Positions 12,140-25,248 are shown, numbered from the stretch's first letter. The stretch is 64,000 nucleotides of DNA from Thamnidium elegans (GCA_025201345.1 JAIXMG010000002.1:1240001-1304000), one strand, 5' to 3'. Numbers and translations: made by a program. The notes: a model not told the origin generated them from the sequence alone.

Positions 12140-12142
12140 TAC
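12092..12142. repeat. TG/TA/CA dinucleotide microsatellite
   Basis: Mixed TGTG, TATATA and CACACA simple repeat in the short space between the Sld2-like gene and the next minus-strand gene. No function is evident. Confidence 0.7.
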
Positions 12143-12214
12143 AACATTATTATGAAAAAAAGAAATAAATATATTTATTATATGTACAAAGAAGAAAAGT
12201 GGTATAATATAGAG

Positions 12215-12520
12215 TCATTTACGAGATCGAAGAGACAACAGGACGGCGTAACCCGAAGTACTTCTTCTTCCATTAGCGTACGTGTTACGTTCAACCAATG
12301 TATCTTGTTGAGGATTCTCAATTACAGCTTGTTCTGGCTCAGATAAATAAATTTCGCCTAAAGCAGGGAAGAGACCTTCTGGTTCATCTGCGGCAGTACG
12401 ATCATACTCATTGGAACTATGTGTATAAAAGACGGTTTCAGAGTCATCAAAAGAGACAGATTTACAGGAATTAATAGAAGAGTTTGAGCAAGTAGATGAT
12501 TTACGTGTAAGCATAGACAT
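12215..12520 (-). CDS. Small unknown protein with RVxF-like PP1-docking motif
   Basis: Single-exon 101-residue frame starting MSMLTRKSSTCSNSS. Residues about 20-42 read KSVSFDDSETVFYTHSSNEY followed by DRTA. K-S-V-S-F fits the RVxF consensus used by regulators of protein phosphatase 1. The pattern [K/R]-x-V-x-F, then V..T, then EYDR recurs in small fungal proteins of unknown role. The start is serine-rich and basic. No catalytic residues or membrane segments are visible. The presence of a protein gene is likely; the PP1 link is inference from a short motif. Confidence 0.6.
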   Translation of the reverse strand: MSMLTRKSSTCSNSSINSCKSVSFDDSETVFYTHSSNEYDRTAADEPEGLFPALGEIYLSEPEQAVIENPQQDTLVERNTYANGRRSTSGYAVLLSLRSRK

Positions 12521-12755
12521 TATTATATTGTTTAGTTATAAAGAAAAGGTAAAAAGAAGTTAAAAAAAGAAAACCTCTTCTTTTATACCAAAAAAAAAAA
12601 AAACGGAACAACAAAAAAGTCTGATGACATTTTTTATTTTATTTAAGATTCAGTAATGCATTTAATTCTATCATTTTACTATTGGTGCTTTAAAAAACAA
12701 AGCAAGTTTCAACTCTAAATTTGTTCCCTCTTTGTTTGTTTAAATAAAGGTCCGA

Positions 12756-13190
12756 TTATAAAAGTGTTTTTCGTTTAACTGGATATACATTATGACTTTT
12801 AATCGAAAAAGATATTTTAAATCTAGTACAGATCCTTATAAGTTTATGAATTGTATGTTTTATGGATTGTACTAAAGGTTTATTCTTGTTTTGTCGTATT
12901 AATCTGGTTCTTCTAACAGATGGTGATGGTTTAGGTGCTGGTGTAGTTTGTATTGAAGGTTCTGTTATTGTGTGCGTAACGATTGGTTGATGTGATAACC
13001 CACAAATCATACATCCTGCTGGGTAAAATACGGGTTCATGATGGTAAAACCGAGAATAATCCAAATAAGACTCTGGGGTAGTCGAAAATATATTGGGGGT
13101 TATATTTGAATGCATATCATTGGTAGATGAGGAAGGAGACCACATTTCAAGATGACTTGTGAATGGTCCACAGTTATTATACAGAGACAT
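12756..13190 (-). CDS. Unknown 144-residue protein, basic C-terminal half
   Basis: Single exon from MSLYNNCGPFTSHLEMWSPS to VYPVKRKTLL. The N-terminal half is S/T/P rich with one CMIC pair (residues about 61-64) that could hold a metal or be incidental. The C-terminal half is basic (RRTRLIRQNKNKPLVQSIKH). No family is recognised. Codon use resembles neighbouring genes and the frame is unbroken, so it is probably real. It lies between the RVxF-motif gene and the nucleoside transporter, all on the minus strand. Confidence 0.55.
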   Translation of the reverse strand: MSLYNNCGPFTSHLEMWSPSSSTNDMHSNITPNIFSTTPESYLDYSRFYHHEPVFYPAGCMICGLSHQPIVTHTITEPSIQTTPAPKPSPSVRRTRLIRQNKNKPLVQSIKHTIHKLIRICTRFKISFSIKSHNVYPVKRKTLL

Positions 13191-13358
13191 GTTTTATAAT
13201 AAAATAGAAAAATAGAAAAATAGAAAAAAAAAAAGGTGATAAAAAAAAAAAAATAGAGCTCGGTAAAAGATTATATATACACAATTAAAAAAAAAACAAA
13301 TAAAATAATCAGGGAACTGCTTAGTTTTTAATTCAATGGTAAACAAATAAATTTTTAT

Positions 13359-15050
13359 TTAAACCATCCATCTTGCTATAAAACTTAAAGAACCACCAAT
13401 AGCTAAACCAACAATTAACGAAAAACTCATTACACTACCGACCATAGATTTTTCTATTCCAGACTTAATCGTCTTTAATTGCGGTGCAGACATCATTGCC
13501 AAGCTACAGATCCAACCATTTGTTACAGCGAATATCCAAATAAGAAAAAAGTAGACAACATCGTTACCAATCAATACTGGTAATTTACGTTCACCAGATA
13601 CAATGACATTACACACCAAAAATAATGGAATAAATACTGTACGTGCTGTTGAAAGTAGTACCAAATACTTTGTTTGGAATATTTGAAAGTAACTAGAGAT
13701 TGGCATCATACGTCCAACCCAATCTCCAACATTAAACAACAAGAAATGAAATGCAACAAATATATCATCGTCAAAGAATCTACCACTTTCAATGCTGTTT
13801 CTTTTGACTGATTTGATTAATGATGTGATAGAAGGAAATAACATGAGCGTAATAATAAATATATAGCCAACCGTATAGATTAAACTATACGATTTACGTA
13901 CTACATCAAGTACTTTTACAGGTTCTTGATTCACCGGCAACTCTTCTATTTCTTCTTGAACAAACGTCTTTATATTCATTTGACGACGATAGAATGGTAA
14001 TTTTACTACTACTAATCTACCTACCAATGCTGCTGCTGTGATAATAAAAGCAGATAAAAAGTATAAAAATGCGGATCGACTGATAGTCGATTCATCAGGT
14101 ACATCATCACTGTTGGCTGCAATTGCACTCAAGATGGAAGATACAGCTACAATGACACCAGCGATACCTATTTTAAATATGTTGGATTAAATCCTTATTT
14201 TCCCTTTATATATATGTATTGTTTACCTTGACCACTATTAAAAGTAATAGGTGTTGGTAAATGTTTATATTAAAGAAATATGTATATATATATATATATA
14301 TATATTACCTTAATACAGCTTGCATATACATGGGAGGCAATTGACTGGCTTCACTGAATACAGAATTTTGAAAGAAACTTGTGGTTCCACCAGTTAACAC
14401 GATCAATGCCATAATAAACCAAAAGTAACCAGTTCCTTCGATATCGGTTTCAACCGTTACCGCTAATATTCCAAAGATAAGAGTATTTAAAAAGATGGGA
14501 ATAAATGAATTGATACTAAATACAGACTATAAGAAAGTGTATTTAGTAACAGTTAAACTTTTTGCATTTTTTTTTTTTACCTTGTTTTGTAAAAACAATA
14601 TTAAAGCAAATGTAAATAAATTGGTTATAGTAAAATAAGTCGAGAAATAATTTTGAAACGTTTCTTCATAAGGGGTTGATGCAAATCTTTTAGCAAAATA
14701 TTCTGACGCCGTAATAAACACTAAAGGAGTAGGAGGAGGGGAGTATTAGCAAGTTTTTTTTTTTTTTAGCTTTAGCAATTTTAAAATTACCATTCCATGG
14801 TAATAACATGGCAATACCATATATAAAATACACCTATAAAAAAAAAAAAGAGGGTTAACTCCATCTCTCTTTTTTTTTTTTTTAGTGTATACGCTCCTTC
14901 ACGTTTTTATATATTTACCCAATACACCATTTTATACTTATCATGGTGACCTTCATCGTCCGAATGAGCAAAACTCCGTTCTGCTAACAATTGAGCTGCT
15001 TCATCACTAGAATCTTTACGCAAAAACTTTGGTTTTAAAGAGTCCAACAT
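13359..15050 (-). CDS. Equilibrative nucleoside transporter (ENT/SLC29 family)
   Basis: Six exons: 15050-14919, 14833-14791, 14720-14581, 14526-14309, 14234-14227 and 14167-13359; 449 residues. A cytosolic N-terminus (~45 residues) is followed by YFIYGIAMLLPWN, the conserved ENT helix 1 text. Next come FITASEYF and EASQLPPMYMQAVLSGQGIA, matching the ENT pattern LP..Y.QA...GQG.AG. A loop of about 100 residues precedes the last five to six hydrophobic helices, including FNVGDWVGRM, an ENT family motif (D.GR). The 8-nt fifth exon (TGGTCAAG) is needed to encode SGQG. Known role: facilitated nucleoside transport; cellular location (plasma or vacuolar membrane) cannot be told. It is the last of three minus-strand genes. 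Confidence 0.92.
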
Positions 15051-17047
15051 GTTTTTATAAAAATTAAAAGAAAAGAGAAAAGAAGACCTTTTTTTTATAT
15101 ATAAAATTTGATACTGCTTCTTTATAAAAAGGCACGGAAGATAAAGTGTAAACAATCTTCAAAGTGTTAGATCCCAATATAGTAATAAAAAAGCGACGGA
15201 TGAGACCACGCGTGACTCAAGAAGTGACCTATCGTAACATAATTGAGAATTCGTATATTCATGCAGAATAGTATATTCAATTGAGCCCTAGTTTCATTTC
15301 AATTGTAGTATATTTTATTTGTAATTAAATCAATTATTCAAAATGTGTATTTGAAAGTGATAAATTGGCAAATGTAAGGAATTACATGTTTATTACATGT
15401 TGATCGTATGACGATCCATCTTAACACAATAGATATCCGACAACAAAAAAAGCGGTCATTTTCTTATTTATGTTGTCGTGGGAAATCTATTTTACAGTCA
15501 AAAAGTAATCTGAATTTTTTTACAGCAGCAAAACGAAATGGGTTGCATTTTCTGTAGTAGAATTTCTATACAGTCATATTTTTCCTCAGCAGAAAATTAT
15601 CCTCACTTGTAAAACTTTTTTTTGTAGGCAATGAGTATTTCTCCGAATGAATTCTAATGAGCAAGTTATAAGGAGTATGAATGCTCTCAAACAAAACAAA
15701 ACAAAAAAGAGGGGGAACCACGAGACCATTTTAGCATTATCCATGTGCATACGCAATAGATTCAAGCGACTGGTTTATTTAATAGTCCAAACCTTTTTCA
15801 ATTTTCATTTAGCAGCAGTGCTTTTTTTTTTTTTTCCTTACTCTTATTGATCCCTAAATTCAGAGAGAAAGGGTTTACTATTTATTTTCAAAAACGGTGA
15901 TATACAGGGTTTTTACAGCAAGTTGCTTACTTTAAAAAACCTCAGTAAACATATAAGCTGATTTAAACAGTCCGTTTAAACCAAAAAGAAATATGAGATC
16001 AGATGGATATATAAGATTCGTAGTCACTTTAAACTTCATCTTAAATTTAAAGGCTCTTTTAAAAATTGAAAGCACCTTAGAGAACGTGGGAAACTTGTCT
16101 TGGTGCACAGAAACTCTTAGTATCAATAAGAGAGGGAAAATAAAACATTGCATATTTACCGTTGTTTTTTCCCGAGTATCACAAAATATCTTCTTTTTTT
16201 CCACGTTTATTGTGTTCAATACTCTTTTTCTATGACGTTTTTTTTTTGTTCCTGAATATTATTCCGTTAAGATAATATAATGTATCATTTTAACTTAGTG
16301 TACATATCATGATCTTGACTAAATTTATAGATAATAGTTTAATGATAAGGGAAGCATAAGATTGCGTCTTATATAAATACCTAGTTTTTTTTCTTTCTCC
16401 CGGTCGATTGGGGGGGGGGGGAGATCCACTACTATGTTATGGACGTGTCGGTTACACTGCATTTTGTTTTTAATATAGAGCAATATCGGTATGATTAAAA
16501 AAAAGAAAAAAAGAAAAAAAAGCTTATGTCTGTCTTAAATTCGTAATAGCAACCATATCTTGTAACTATAGCAATGCACATATAATCTATCTTATTGCAT
16601 CTTAAATTCAATATAAATAGTATCCCATTCGATTAATAATCGTACTTCGGTAGTAAATCACGATGAATAAACAAGTCAAAAAGGACGATTGATGCTTCCT
16701 CCGATATTCCGGACATAACGTTTTTGATTTTCCCACTTTATTTTAATATTTGAGTACAATAATCCAATACAGAGAAATAAAAAATGAAACACACGTACTA
16801 ATAGTGAAAAAAAAACAGTCAGTTTGGTTGCTCAAAATAACTTGAATGACTAATTATCTGTCAAAAAGGTAGCAAATAAACCAATAGATATACATGTACA
16901 GATTATCTATCTCTTCGGGGCATAGACTGAACTTGAAAATAATTATAAAAAAGGAACAACTATATAAGACGAGTAGAATGTTCAGCGTTCTTTCTCTCTC
17001 TCTCTTAATATTTAACCTTTTTTTTTAAAGAAAAAACATAATAATCA
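15051..17047. other. Gene-free intergenic stretch
   Basis: About 2 kb between the transporter start and the aminotransferase start, pointing away from both. It is AT-rich with a G run near 16410. A CT-rich tract (about 16987-17005) precedes the aminotransferase start by some 45 bp and is a plausible promoter or 5'-UTR element. No credible gene seen. Confidence 0.5.
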
Positions 17048-18610
17048 ATGGATTACTCTAAGCATATTAGTAAAGCCAGTCAGGCTAGAAACCCCTCTGC
17101 TAGTAAGATAATAATTGTATATAAAAGACATTGGTTAATCAAATCCTGAATTACATAGTTCGCGCTTTAATGGTCTATGCTAATGACAAGGCTGTGGTAA
17201 GTTAAATTCTCAAATTCAATTAACATTTATATACTTGATACTGATCTGTCAAAAAAAAATAGATCTCTTTAGGTGCTGGTCAACCTAACCCTGCTACATT
17301 TCCTTTTGCTGGTATGACTGTCACTCTCAAAACTGGTGAAAAGATTGAAATTGATACCGAGTTATTCAACAGAGCTTTATCTTATGATTTAACCGTAAGT
17401 TTGGTTACTCAAAAAAAAAATGTCTTTTTTTTTTTCGAAAGGTTTTTTCCCACGATTTGTTGATTTTTTTATTTTATTTTTTTTACTTTGTAGGGAGGTG
17501 AACCTCTTTTAAATGAATGGTTATGTGAACTTCAAAGAGTAGAACATAAACCCCCTGTAAAGTTTAGTCTTTCGATCGGTTCTGGATCTCAAGATCTTTT
17601 AACAAAGGTAAAAAAGAAAAAGAAAATATATATATGTACGGTCGGATAAATGTTTATTATATATTTAGGCACTTGAAATGATGATCAATCCAGGAGACTC
17701 AGTATTAGTAGAAAATCCAACCTACACTGGTGCATTATCTTTCCTTGAGACCATGGACTGTGATCTTGCCGATATTGCTACGGATGAATTCGGTATTGTA
17801 CCTGAAGCATTAGAAAGAATGCTTGCCAACTGGCCCGAAAGTAACCCTAGTGGTAAGAAAGATCAACCTCGTCCTCACTGTTTATATACTATTCCCAGCG
17901 GAGGTAACCCAACTGGTGTCAGTTCTACTTTGGAAAGAAAACAAGCAGTCTATAAGATTTGTTCCAAGTACGATATCCTTATTTTGGAAGATGATGCATA
18001 TTATTTCTTACAATTCACAAAGGACCGTACACCATCTTACTTTTCAATGGATGTAGATGGTCGCGTTTTACGTTGTGATAGTATGAGTAAAATCTTATCC
18101 TCTGGATTACGTTTGGGTTGGGTTTCTGGCCCTGATGAACTTATTGATCGTATCAATATGCATACCATGGTAACCAATTTACAACCTTCGGGTATTCCTC
18201 AAGCTATGACTTTAGCTCTTTTGCAAAAGTGGGGTCATCAAGGGTTTTTGGACCATGTGACACGTGTTGCTGATTTTTATGCCGAAAAACGTGACGAGTT
18301 TGTCGCTTGTCTCGATCGTAGAATGAAGGGTCGCGCTCAATGGACTGTTCCTAACGCTGGTATGTTTGTTTGGCTTCGTTTGTTGGGTGGTATTACCGAT
18401 TCATACGATTTAATTATGACCAAGGCTTTAAAGCAAAATGTACTTGCTATTCCCGGTTTGGCTTTTATGCCTCAAAAGAATCAAAACAATTATGTTCGTG
18501 TTTCTTATAGTAATGTTACTAAAGAAAATATGGATGAAGCTCTTCGTAGATTAGCTGAAGTTATTGATAAGGAAGCTGCCAAGAACGGTGTTGCTATTAT
18601 TGAAGCCTAA
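17048..18610 (+). CDS. PLP-dependent aminotransferase, 2-aminoadipate/aromatic type (LysN/Aro8/AADAT)
   Basis: Exons 17048-17102, 17159-17196, 17263-17394, 17494-17607 and 17669-18610; 426 residues. Signature blocks in order: ISLGAGQPNPATFPF, SIGSGSQDLL, VENPTYTG, YTIPSGGNPTG (PLP-phosphate/substrate loop), ILEDDAYYF (Asp contacting PLP), and RCDSMSKILSSGLRLGWVSG, in which Lys254 is the Schiff-base lysine. PNAGMFVWLRL and RVSYSN follow. This is fold type I, class I. The closest pattern is kynurenine/2-aminoadipate aminotransferase and fungal Aro8. Likely reaction: transamination of 2-aminoadipate (lysine pathway) or aromatic/branched amino acids with 2-oxoglutarate. Exact substrate is not deducible. 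Enzyme family is firm. Confidence 0.92.
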
Positions 18611-19698
18611 GTATTTTATCTCAATTTTTATTTTTCATACTAGCTTCATACCCCCTCTTTTTTTTTATTACATATATCTACACGCATTTCTTGTGCGTGT
18701 ATGTAAATATATATTTTCTTCTCTCTTATTTTTCATTATCATATTATATACTCAATAAATACATTTTATTACATAAATTTAGTATTCTATAATTGATTGC
18801 AGTTAAATTTTTTACTCTAACGACATTTCATCGCAAGTATTTAACCAGAAACAATAATACTCTGCAAGTAGAAAAAAATGTCACTTGAGAACTAATTTAT
18901 CACAAGCACGAGGTTTCCTCTTATCATTGTTTTTTGTACACTTTTTTATTCGTATACTTCAAGTGATACGTTTTTATTTAAAAAAGAAAAAAAAAAAAGG
19001 AGAAAGCTGTCAAATTAGCATTGAACGCATATTATGTAATTCATTTATATAATTAAAAAAAACGAGTGTAAAAGCAATTTACACTAGACTACGGGACGAA
19101 TATATTAAAATAAAGATATTTTTTTTTTGCCCTTTTTATTTCACAGAAAGAATGTTGAGAAAAAACTATTGACTGAGAGTCGGTACCCAATATACTTTTG
19201 ACTTATAAAATCACAATTCTAAATAAAGACAAAGTAAAGCAATTTTGCGTTACAGGAGTTAAAACTTATTGAATCCCGAAAATTGTAACACTCATAAGTC
19301 GTACCATCTCATATCAGTTTCCAGATTTATACCTCTCCGAGAAAAATCACTTTTTTCTTTTTTTTTACATGAATTGAATACAATATTTCAAACGTACCAT
19401 TTAAAGCGATTTTTATTTCTCATAGCACTGGACAAAAAAAGTCACATGCGCTTAAAATTAAACAAAACTTTCGTGGGATTGTAAAGCGACAAGGTAGAAT
19501 CTCTAGATTATCCTTTTGTGACAGCAATGATCGCAGTAGACTTTTTTAACTGATATACCAATGTCTCACGCATTTTCTGGAACTCGATCTGGATATGTCC
19601 ATCTCAATAAAAAGTAGTCGCCGTTAGAGTTAAACTATACGCAATATACTTTACAGATAAAATGCATTATTTGTCAAGGAAAAAAAAATCCCGCCATA

Positions 19699-19732
<34 letters not shown>

Positions 19733-20973
19733 TGGTGTTAACAACTGATTTCTAACCTTTTTTATTTTTGACTTTTTTTTCTTTTAAAAAAGGAAACTGT
19801 GTATTTTGCAAAAGCATGTGCCCGTATTTTTTCAGATTACCTAGAATAGAACCAAAGAAAGTTACTAAACTTTTTGATAGTCCGTTTTTATTCAATAAGC
19901 ATGAATTAAACACTTTAAGTAATAATGACTTTTTAGACAGTGCTACGTGATTCTACTTCAAAACCATATATATATATATATATATATATCTCATTTTAAC
20001 TTGATACTTTTTTACAGATGTTCAATCCGCTTTTTTTTTTAAAAAAAAAAAAAAATTAGGCAGTTGCACAAAGGGACTATGCCTTGTATTTACTGGGGCT
20101 GATTCGTTTCTGAAAGAATGAGAATTTTAATATTGATTGCGTAACCTATATTATCTATTTCAAGTAAATATGAGAAATATATGATCAGACATGTTCATTT
20201 TAAAACTAGGAGAATCTAAATAGAGTAAAGGGATATGCGTGGTGAAATATTTATGGGTCGAATAATTACTTTTTGCTTCTTAGAAACATGTCAAGAAACT
20301 ATTTATAACCTTTTTTTTTCTGTAAATAGTGTGTATACGACATAATATTCTTTTGAATTAGTAGCTATAAATGCTTATATAATTTGAACTTTGATCGCAA
20401 ATAGAAAGCAATAACTATGCCTTTACGAAAAAAAAAATTTCGTCATTGAATCATGGGAGCGGCACTGTGCTAACATATATACCTGGTTATATCAGTATGT
20501 ACGTGCGTACTTGATTTTATTAAAAAGAAACTATTATAAACAATACATCAAAATTTGTGTAATGTCCTTATTGATTTCCCACATCAAGCAAAGAGGTTTT
20601 TATTTTCTATTTTCTCCAAAGAATCAAGAATATTAAAAAAAAAAAAAAAAAAAAAAACGGTTAAGCTGTTATCGTGTTTCTGTTATGAAAGTTGTTATCT
20701 CTTATCGTTAAGATTAACATTATAAAGTTTTTTAAACTTGATAGTCGAACTTTATTTCAAAAGGGTTCAAATTCCGAGCATTGAATCAGGTTTGTACTAC
20801 AATTTCAAAATCAAAAAGGATCTTCATTAAGGTTTCGATTTTCAGAATGCCTTTTTAAATATAGAAATTTTCACACAAATCACAAAATAAGTAAGAGATA
20901 AAGTTGGTTGTATCACATGATATCGAAAGTAAATGGTACTTTTCGGCTTATAACTCCACATAGTAAATAAAGT

Positions 20974-20976
<3 letters not shown>

Positions 20977-21010
<34 letters not shown>
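20977..21010. repeat. (AT)n microsatellite
   Basis: Uninterrupted AT dinucleotide run of about 17 units in non-coding DNA. Confidence 0.85.
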
Positions 21011-21013
<3 letters not shown>

Positions 21014-21335
21014 CGAATGGATTCAATTGTAATTTAACATTATGTTATAATGTTATCTATACGAATATATTTTTTGATCTGGATAATGTTACCATGTCCA
21101 ACATAAAAAAAAATGTCTCAGTTTCTCTTCGCTCCGTGACACACACACTTGTTGTTGCAATATTGTGCTCTCTGTGATAATATTATACTATACTAGTGAA
21201 CCTATATTACTATATATACCTACTTGTTGGACACAAGTTTCTTTTTTAAAATTAGTTAAAGTTGCATAATTTCGTAACTTAAACTGCTTTACCAAATATA
21301 ACCAAACCTGCTAAATTGGTCCTGTTACTAGCTCG

Positions 21336-21369
<34 letters not shown>

Positions 21370-21807
21370 AATGAAAATTTCTTTATATATTCGTGTTTAT
21401 ATTTATAACAAAACAGAAGAAAAGCCGTATTTTTTTTCTTAAAAAAAAGGGATGATAGGCAGCCAGTATCAATAAAAGGTATAGGATTAAATTAATTGTT
21501 TTTTTTTCGCTTTTTTTTATTTTTATTTTTTTTTGTATATTTTTTCATCACTTTTATTTTATTATTTTTTTACGAGAGAAAAAAAAAGAGGGAGGAAAAA
21601 GAAAAAATCTATTTGTAAATTGTTACATATTTACTCAGCTGTTTTATATATTTTTACCTCATTGCATACGCTTGCTGCAGCCACGTTATATGCTCATGTC
21701 CATACGCTATGCTATACTGGGATATACTATTTAAAGTATGCTTGATTGTTTACTTACAAAATAAATATATTTTATGTATAAAAAGCACTCTTAAAAAAAA
21801 ACAAACG

Positions 21808-21858
21808 AGATATGGCGTCTATTAAATGAGAATTTTAGAACAAGAACACGCCATATCT
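21808..21858. repeat. Perfect 11-bp inverted repeat, 29-nt loop
   Basis: AGATATGGCGT at 21808-21818 is mirrored exactly by ACGCCATATCT at 21848-21858. It lies in the gene-free stretch upstream of the amino-acid permease. Possible roles are an RNA hairpin or a dyad-symmetric protein site; neither is shown. Confidence 0.6.
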
Positions 21859-23319
21859 ACTAAGAATGACCAGTATCGAAAAGGTGAGGCGCTACGATAA
21901 CTATATTAGATACGTGTAACTTGAATGATGATAGATATAGGTCAGTTGGACGGGATAGAGAGGGGTTAAGCAAGTAGAGAACCTGATATGTACTAAAAAA
22001 GGGAAGGCAACTTCTTTTGATCTCTGGATCAGTTTACAATCAACAACGCGTGTATGGATATCGATGTATAGTTTAAATATTGGAAAGGATAAAAAAAAAA
22101 TAGTATGGTTATTAGTTACCCTTTATTTTAAACTGGTACTTTGGTCAATATTACTTTTATTAAGTGACACATGTAATAGACCGGGCACTCAAAGTAGTTT
22201 GTATGCTTTATTGGTTCAGCATTGAAAATAAATAAAATAGCATTATCAATTTTAAAATGTCAAGTTAATAAAAGTTACTCTTTATAATAATTTGTCATCT
22301 CATTTCTTTTTTATTGCTGTAGCTGTAAATGACCCCATATATTTTACTTTTGAAAAAGAAAAAGCAATATTTTATTTCATTTTATTTTATTTTAAAAAAA
22401 AAGAGTAAAAAAAAGTCATACGTTAATACGAATGTGCACGGTTGTAAATGGTTAAAAAAACATGTCTAATGCTTCTTAAATCCATTTTGTATAACAGATA
22501 GTTTAACTTTTTTTTTTTTACAAGATAAAGAATTGTACATTATCTTCAAAACCTTTAGATTTCTTCATTATTCTTATCTTTTAGATAGTGAGCATATAAA
22601 CTATATCGTATATTTTTTTTGTGTTAAACTCGCGGAATTTTAACATATAATAAATTTGGAATAACTTATGTTACCAAGTTAGTATACGTCCGAATAAACA
22701 TTTATGTAACGTAGTACTTTGATAGTTTAGAATTGAAATATATTATGAATATAACTTTTTATTCTTTCTATGTTGGATCAAGAATCGCGTTTTTTTTTCG
22801 GTTATTTGGAGATGAAATCAAAATAGTAAAATGCTCGATTAGGTTCCCACGAAAGATTCTTTAACTGATTTGTGTTACATATTATGATTTTTCCATAAAA
22901 TAAAAGGGTTACTGTGTGACGAAATCTCTATTCTTGTATAGAGGTGCACATGACAAAAGTTGGCCATATTATTTCTAAATCAGGAAACTAACGGTTCAAA
23001 AAATTTGTGTGTGAGTTATTCAATATCAGTCTCTCTTGTCTTATCAAGTATATTGTGGAAATTTAAGAAAAAGATGATATGTTTATTGAAACTGATTCGT
23101 TCCACATAGTCACACCCCTTCATTGGTATTACTTTATATTATCCAAATTAAACAATTGTGAGAAGTTTTATAGGATGTCAGACAAGATTAAGTGGCGTCC
23201 CCATTTTTTTTTTATTTTTTATTTTTATTTTTTATAAATAAAAGATAAAATATTTTTCTCTTCCTTTTTTTCATTTTAAAAATATCTTTTTATCAAAAAA
23301 ATAAGTTTATTTATTAGTC

Positions 23320-25248
23320 ATGGACGAAAAGACTGAAAAAACAAACGTGGTTGAGAAACAAAAAGAAACATTCTTTGAGTCTGTTACGGCTCGTTATACT
23401 AAAGTTGATCCCCAATCATATCTTCAAAGGGAAGGCGAAACTAAAAACAGATATTGGCTTCGTCGTCTTGGTCAAATTAAACCTGTCGAGTTATTATGGG
23501 GAGATGCTGAAAACTCTGAATTAAAGCGTGCTTTATCTGCTTTTCAACTTGTATTTGTAGGTATTGGTGCTATTATTGGTACTGGTATTTTCGTTCTTTC
23601 AGGTTTGGCAGCCGCTAATAATGCTGGTCCTGCCGTTACCCTCTCATTTGTCATTGCTGCTATTGCTGCTGGTAAATTATATATTTTAATAACTATAGTT
23701 CTAGAACTAATTTTTTCTTAAAAGCCTTTGCTGCTCTTAGTTACTCCGAAATGGCCTCTATGATCCCCGTTGCAGGTTCAGCTTATACTTATGCTTATGC
23801 TACTATGGGTGAGTTTGTTGCTTGGACTATTGGTTGGGATTTAATTCTTGAATATATGGTGGGCGCTGCCACTGTTGGTGTTGGATGGTCAGGTTACTTT
23901 GTCAAGTTCTTCGAAGTTGCTTCAGGTGGAAAAATCAAGCTTTCTTCTGACTGGACTGAACCCACAATTAAATGGGTTGAAGTTCCTGCTGAAATGTCTT
24001 TATCTGGAGCTTATTTAAATGTACCTGGCTTTTGTATTATTATGTTGATTACCCTTATTTTGGTTATTGGGTAAGAAAAATAGCTTTCAAAAGGATTTTT
24101 TTTTTGTATATTAATTTTTTTGTTTATAGTATTCGTCAATCTGCTATGTTCAATACTATTGTTGTCACTATCAAGCTCGTTGTTATTCTTATCTTCATCT
24201 TTGCTCTTAGTGGTTTCTTAGATCCTGCTAACTTCAGTCCTTATATTCCTGAAAATACAGGCGATTGGCATTTCTTTGGTGTACCTGGTATCTTTGCAGC
24301 CGCTACAACCGTTTTCTTCAGGTAATATATATATATACATGTATATATAAAAGGACGTATATACTGATAGTTATTATAAATAGTTATATTGGTTTCGATG
24401 CTGTTACAACTGCTGCTCTTGAAGCTAAGCGTCCTCAACGTGATCTTCCTATTGGTATTCTCGGTAGTTTGGTCATCAGTACAGTTCTTTATCTTGCTTT
24501 CTGTACTATCATGACTGGTGCTGCTAACTATACTGAGTTCAAGGGTTCTCCTGTACCTGCCTCTGTTGCCGTCGAAGCTGTCATGAGAAGATATACGGAT
24601 AAAAACTTTGCTTGGCTTAACATTCTTGTTGCTATTGGTGCCGTCTGTGGTTTAACTTCCGTTTTACTTATCAATTTGCTTGGTCAATCTCGTGTCTTTT
24701 ACGCTATGGCCCAGGATGGTCTCTTACCTCCCATGTTTGCCAAGATTCACCCCAGGTTTAAGACTCCTCATTTAGCCACAATTACTGTCGGTACCATTAC
24801 TGCTATTATGGCTGCTATTTTACCTGTCGATTTCCTTGGTAACATGACTTCTGTTGGTACATTGTTAGCTTTCTTCATTGTCCATCTTGGTGTTATTGTA
24901 TTAAGATTCACTCGTCCTGATATTGAGCGTCGTTTCAAAATTCCCGGAGGTAAATACTTTTCTTTAATCTTCCCTATCCTTGGTATGTGTATCTCTGTTG
25001 CTTTGATCGCAGTTGCTGAAGTTACAACCATCTGGCGTCTTTTCGTTTGGATGTTTATCGGTTGGATCCTTTATTTCGCTTATGGTATTCGTCACTCTAG
25101 ATTCCACAGAGATCCTATTGGTCGTTTCAAGGAAGGCGAAAGACATCTCCCTGCTAACACTGAACAAGACGATACTGGTTATCAAGTTCAAGAATACGAT
25201 TATGTTCCCGAAACTCATCAAGCTGATCCTAACACACATCGTATCTAA
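23320..25248 (+). CDS. Amino-acid permease, APC superfamily (cationic amino acid transporter type)
   Basis: Exons 23320-23671, 23725-24070, 24130-24321 and 24384-25248; 584 residues. A hydrophilic N-terminus of ~70 residues is followed by FVGIGAIIGTGIFVLSG, the APC helix 1 glycine-rich substrate motif. Then come SYSEMASMIPVAGSAYTYAY, a long hydrophobic series (about 12-14 helices), SYIGFDAVTT (helix 6 motif), and LGQSRVFYAMAQDGLLPP. This order is that of the CAT/SLC7A1-4 and bacterial YfnA group rather than the yeast AAP/Gap1 group. Likely role: amino-acid uptake at the plasma membrane, or vacuolar exchange. The C-terminal ~60 residues are polar with acidic and His-rich text. All three introns fall between transmembrane blocks. 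Confidence 0.92.

Larger units (their letters stand above)
18611..23319. other. 4.7-kb gene-free region upstream of the permease
   Basis: No frame here carries a recognisable motif; the longest plus frames (about 70 codons) are AT-rich and repetitive. It contains several long A/T runs, an AT dinucleotide run at 20977-21010 and an 11-bp perfect inverted repeat at 21808-21858. It could hold a non-coding RNA or an unusually long promoter for the downstream permease. I can show neither. Confidence 0.5.

Noticed and set aside
20760..20790. Possible tRNA B box (GGTTCAAATTCC)
   Set aside because: No matching A box, acceptor stem or anticodon arm at the right spacing.
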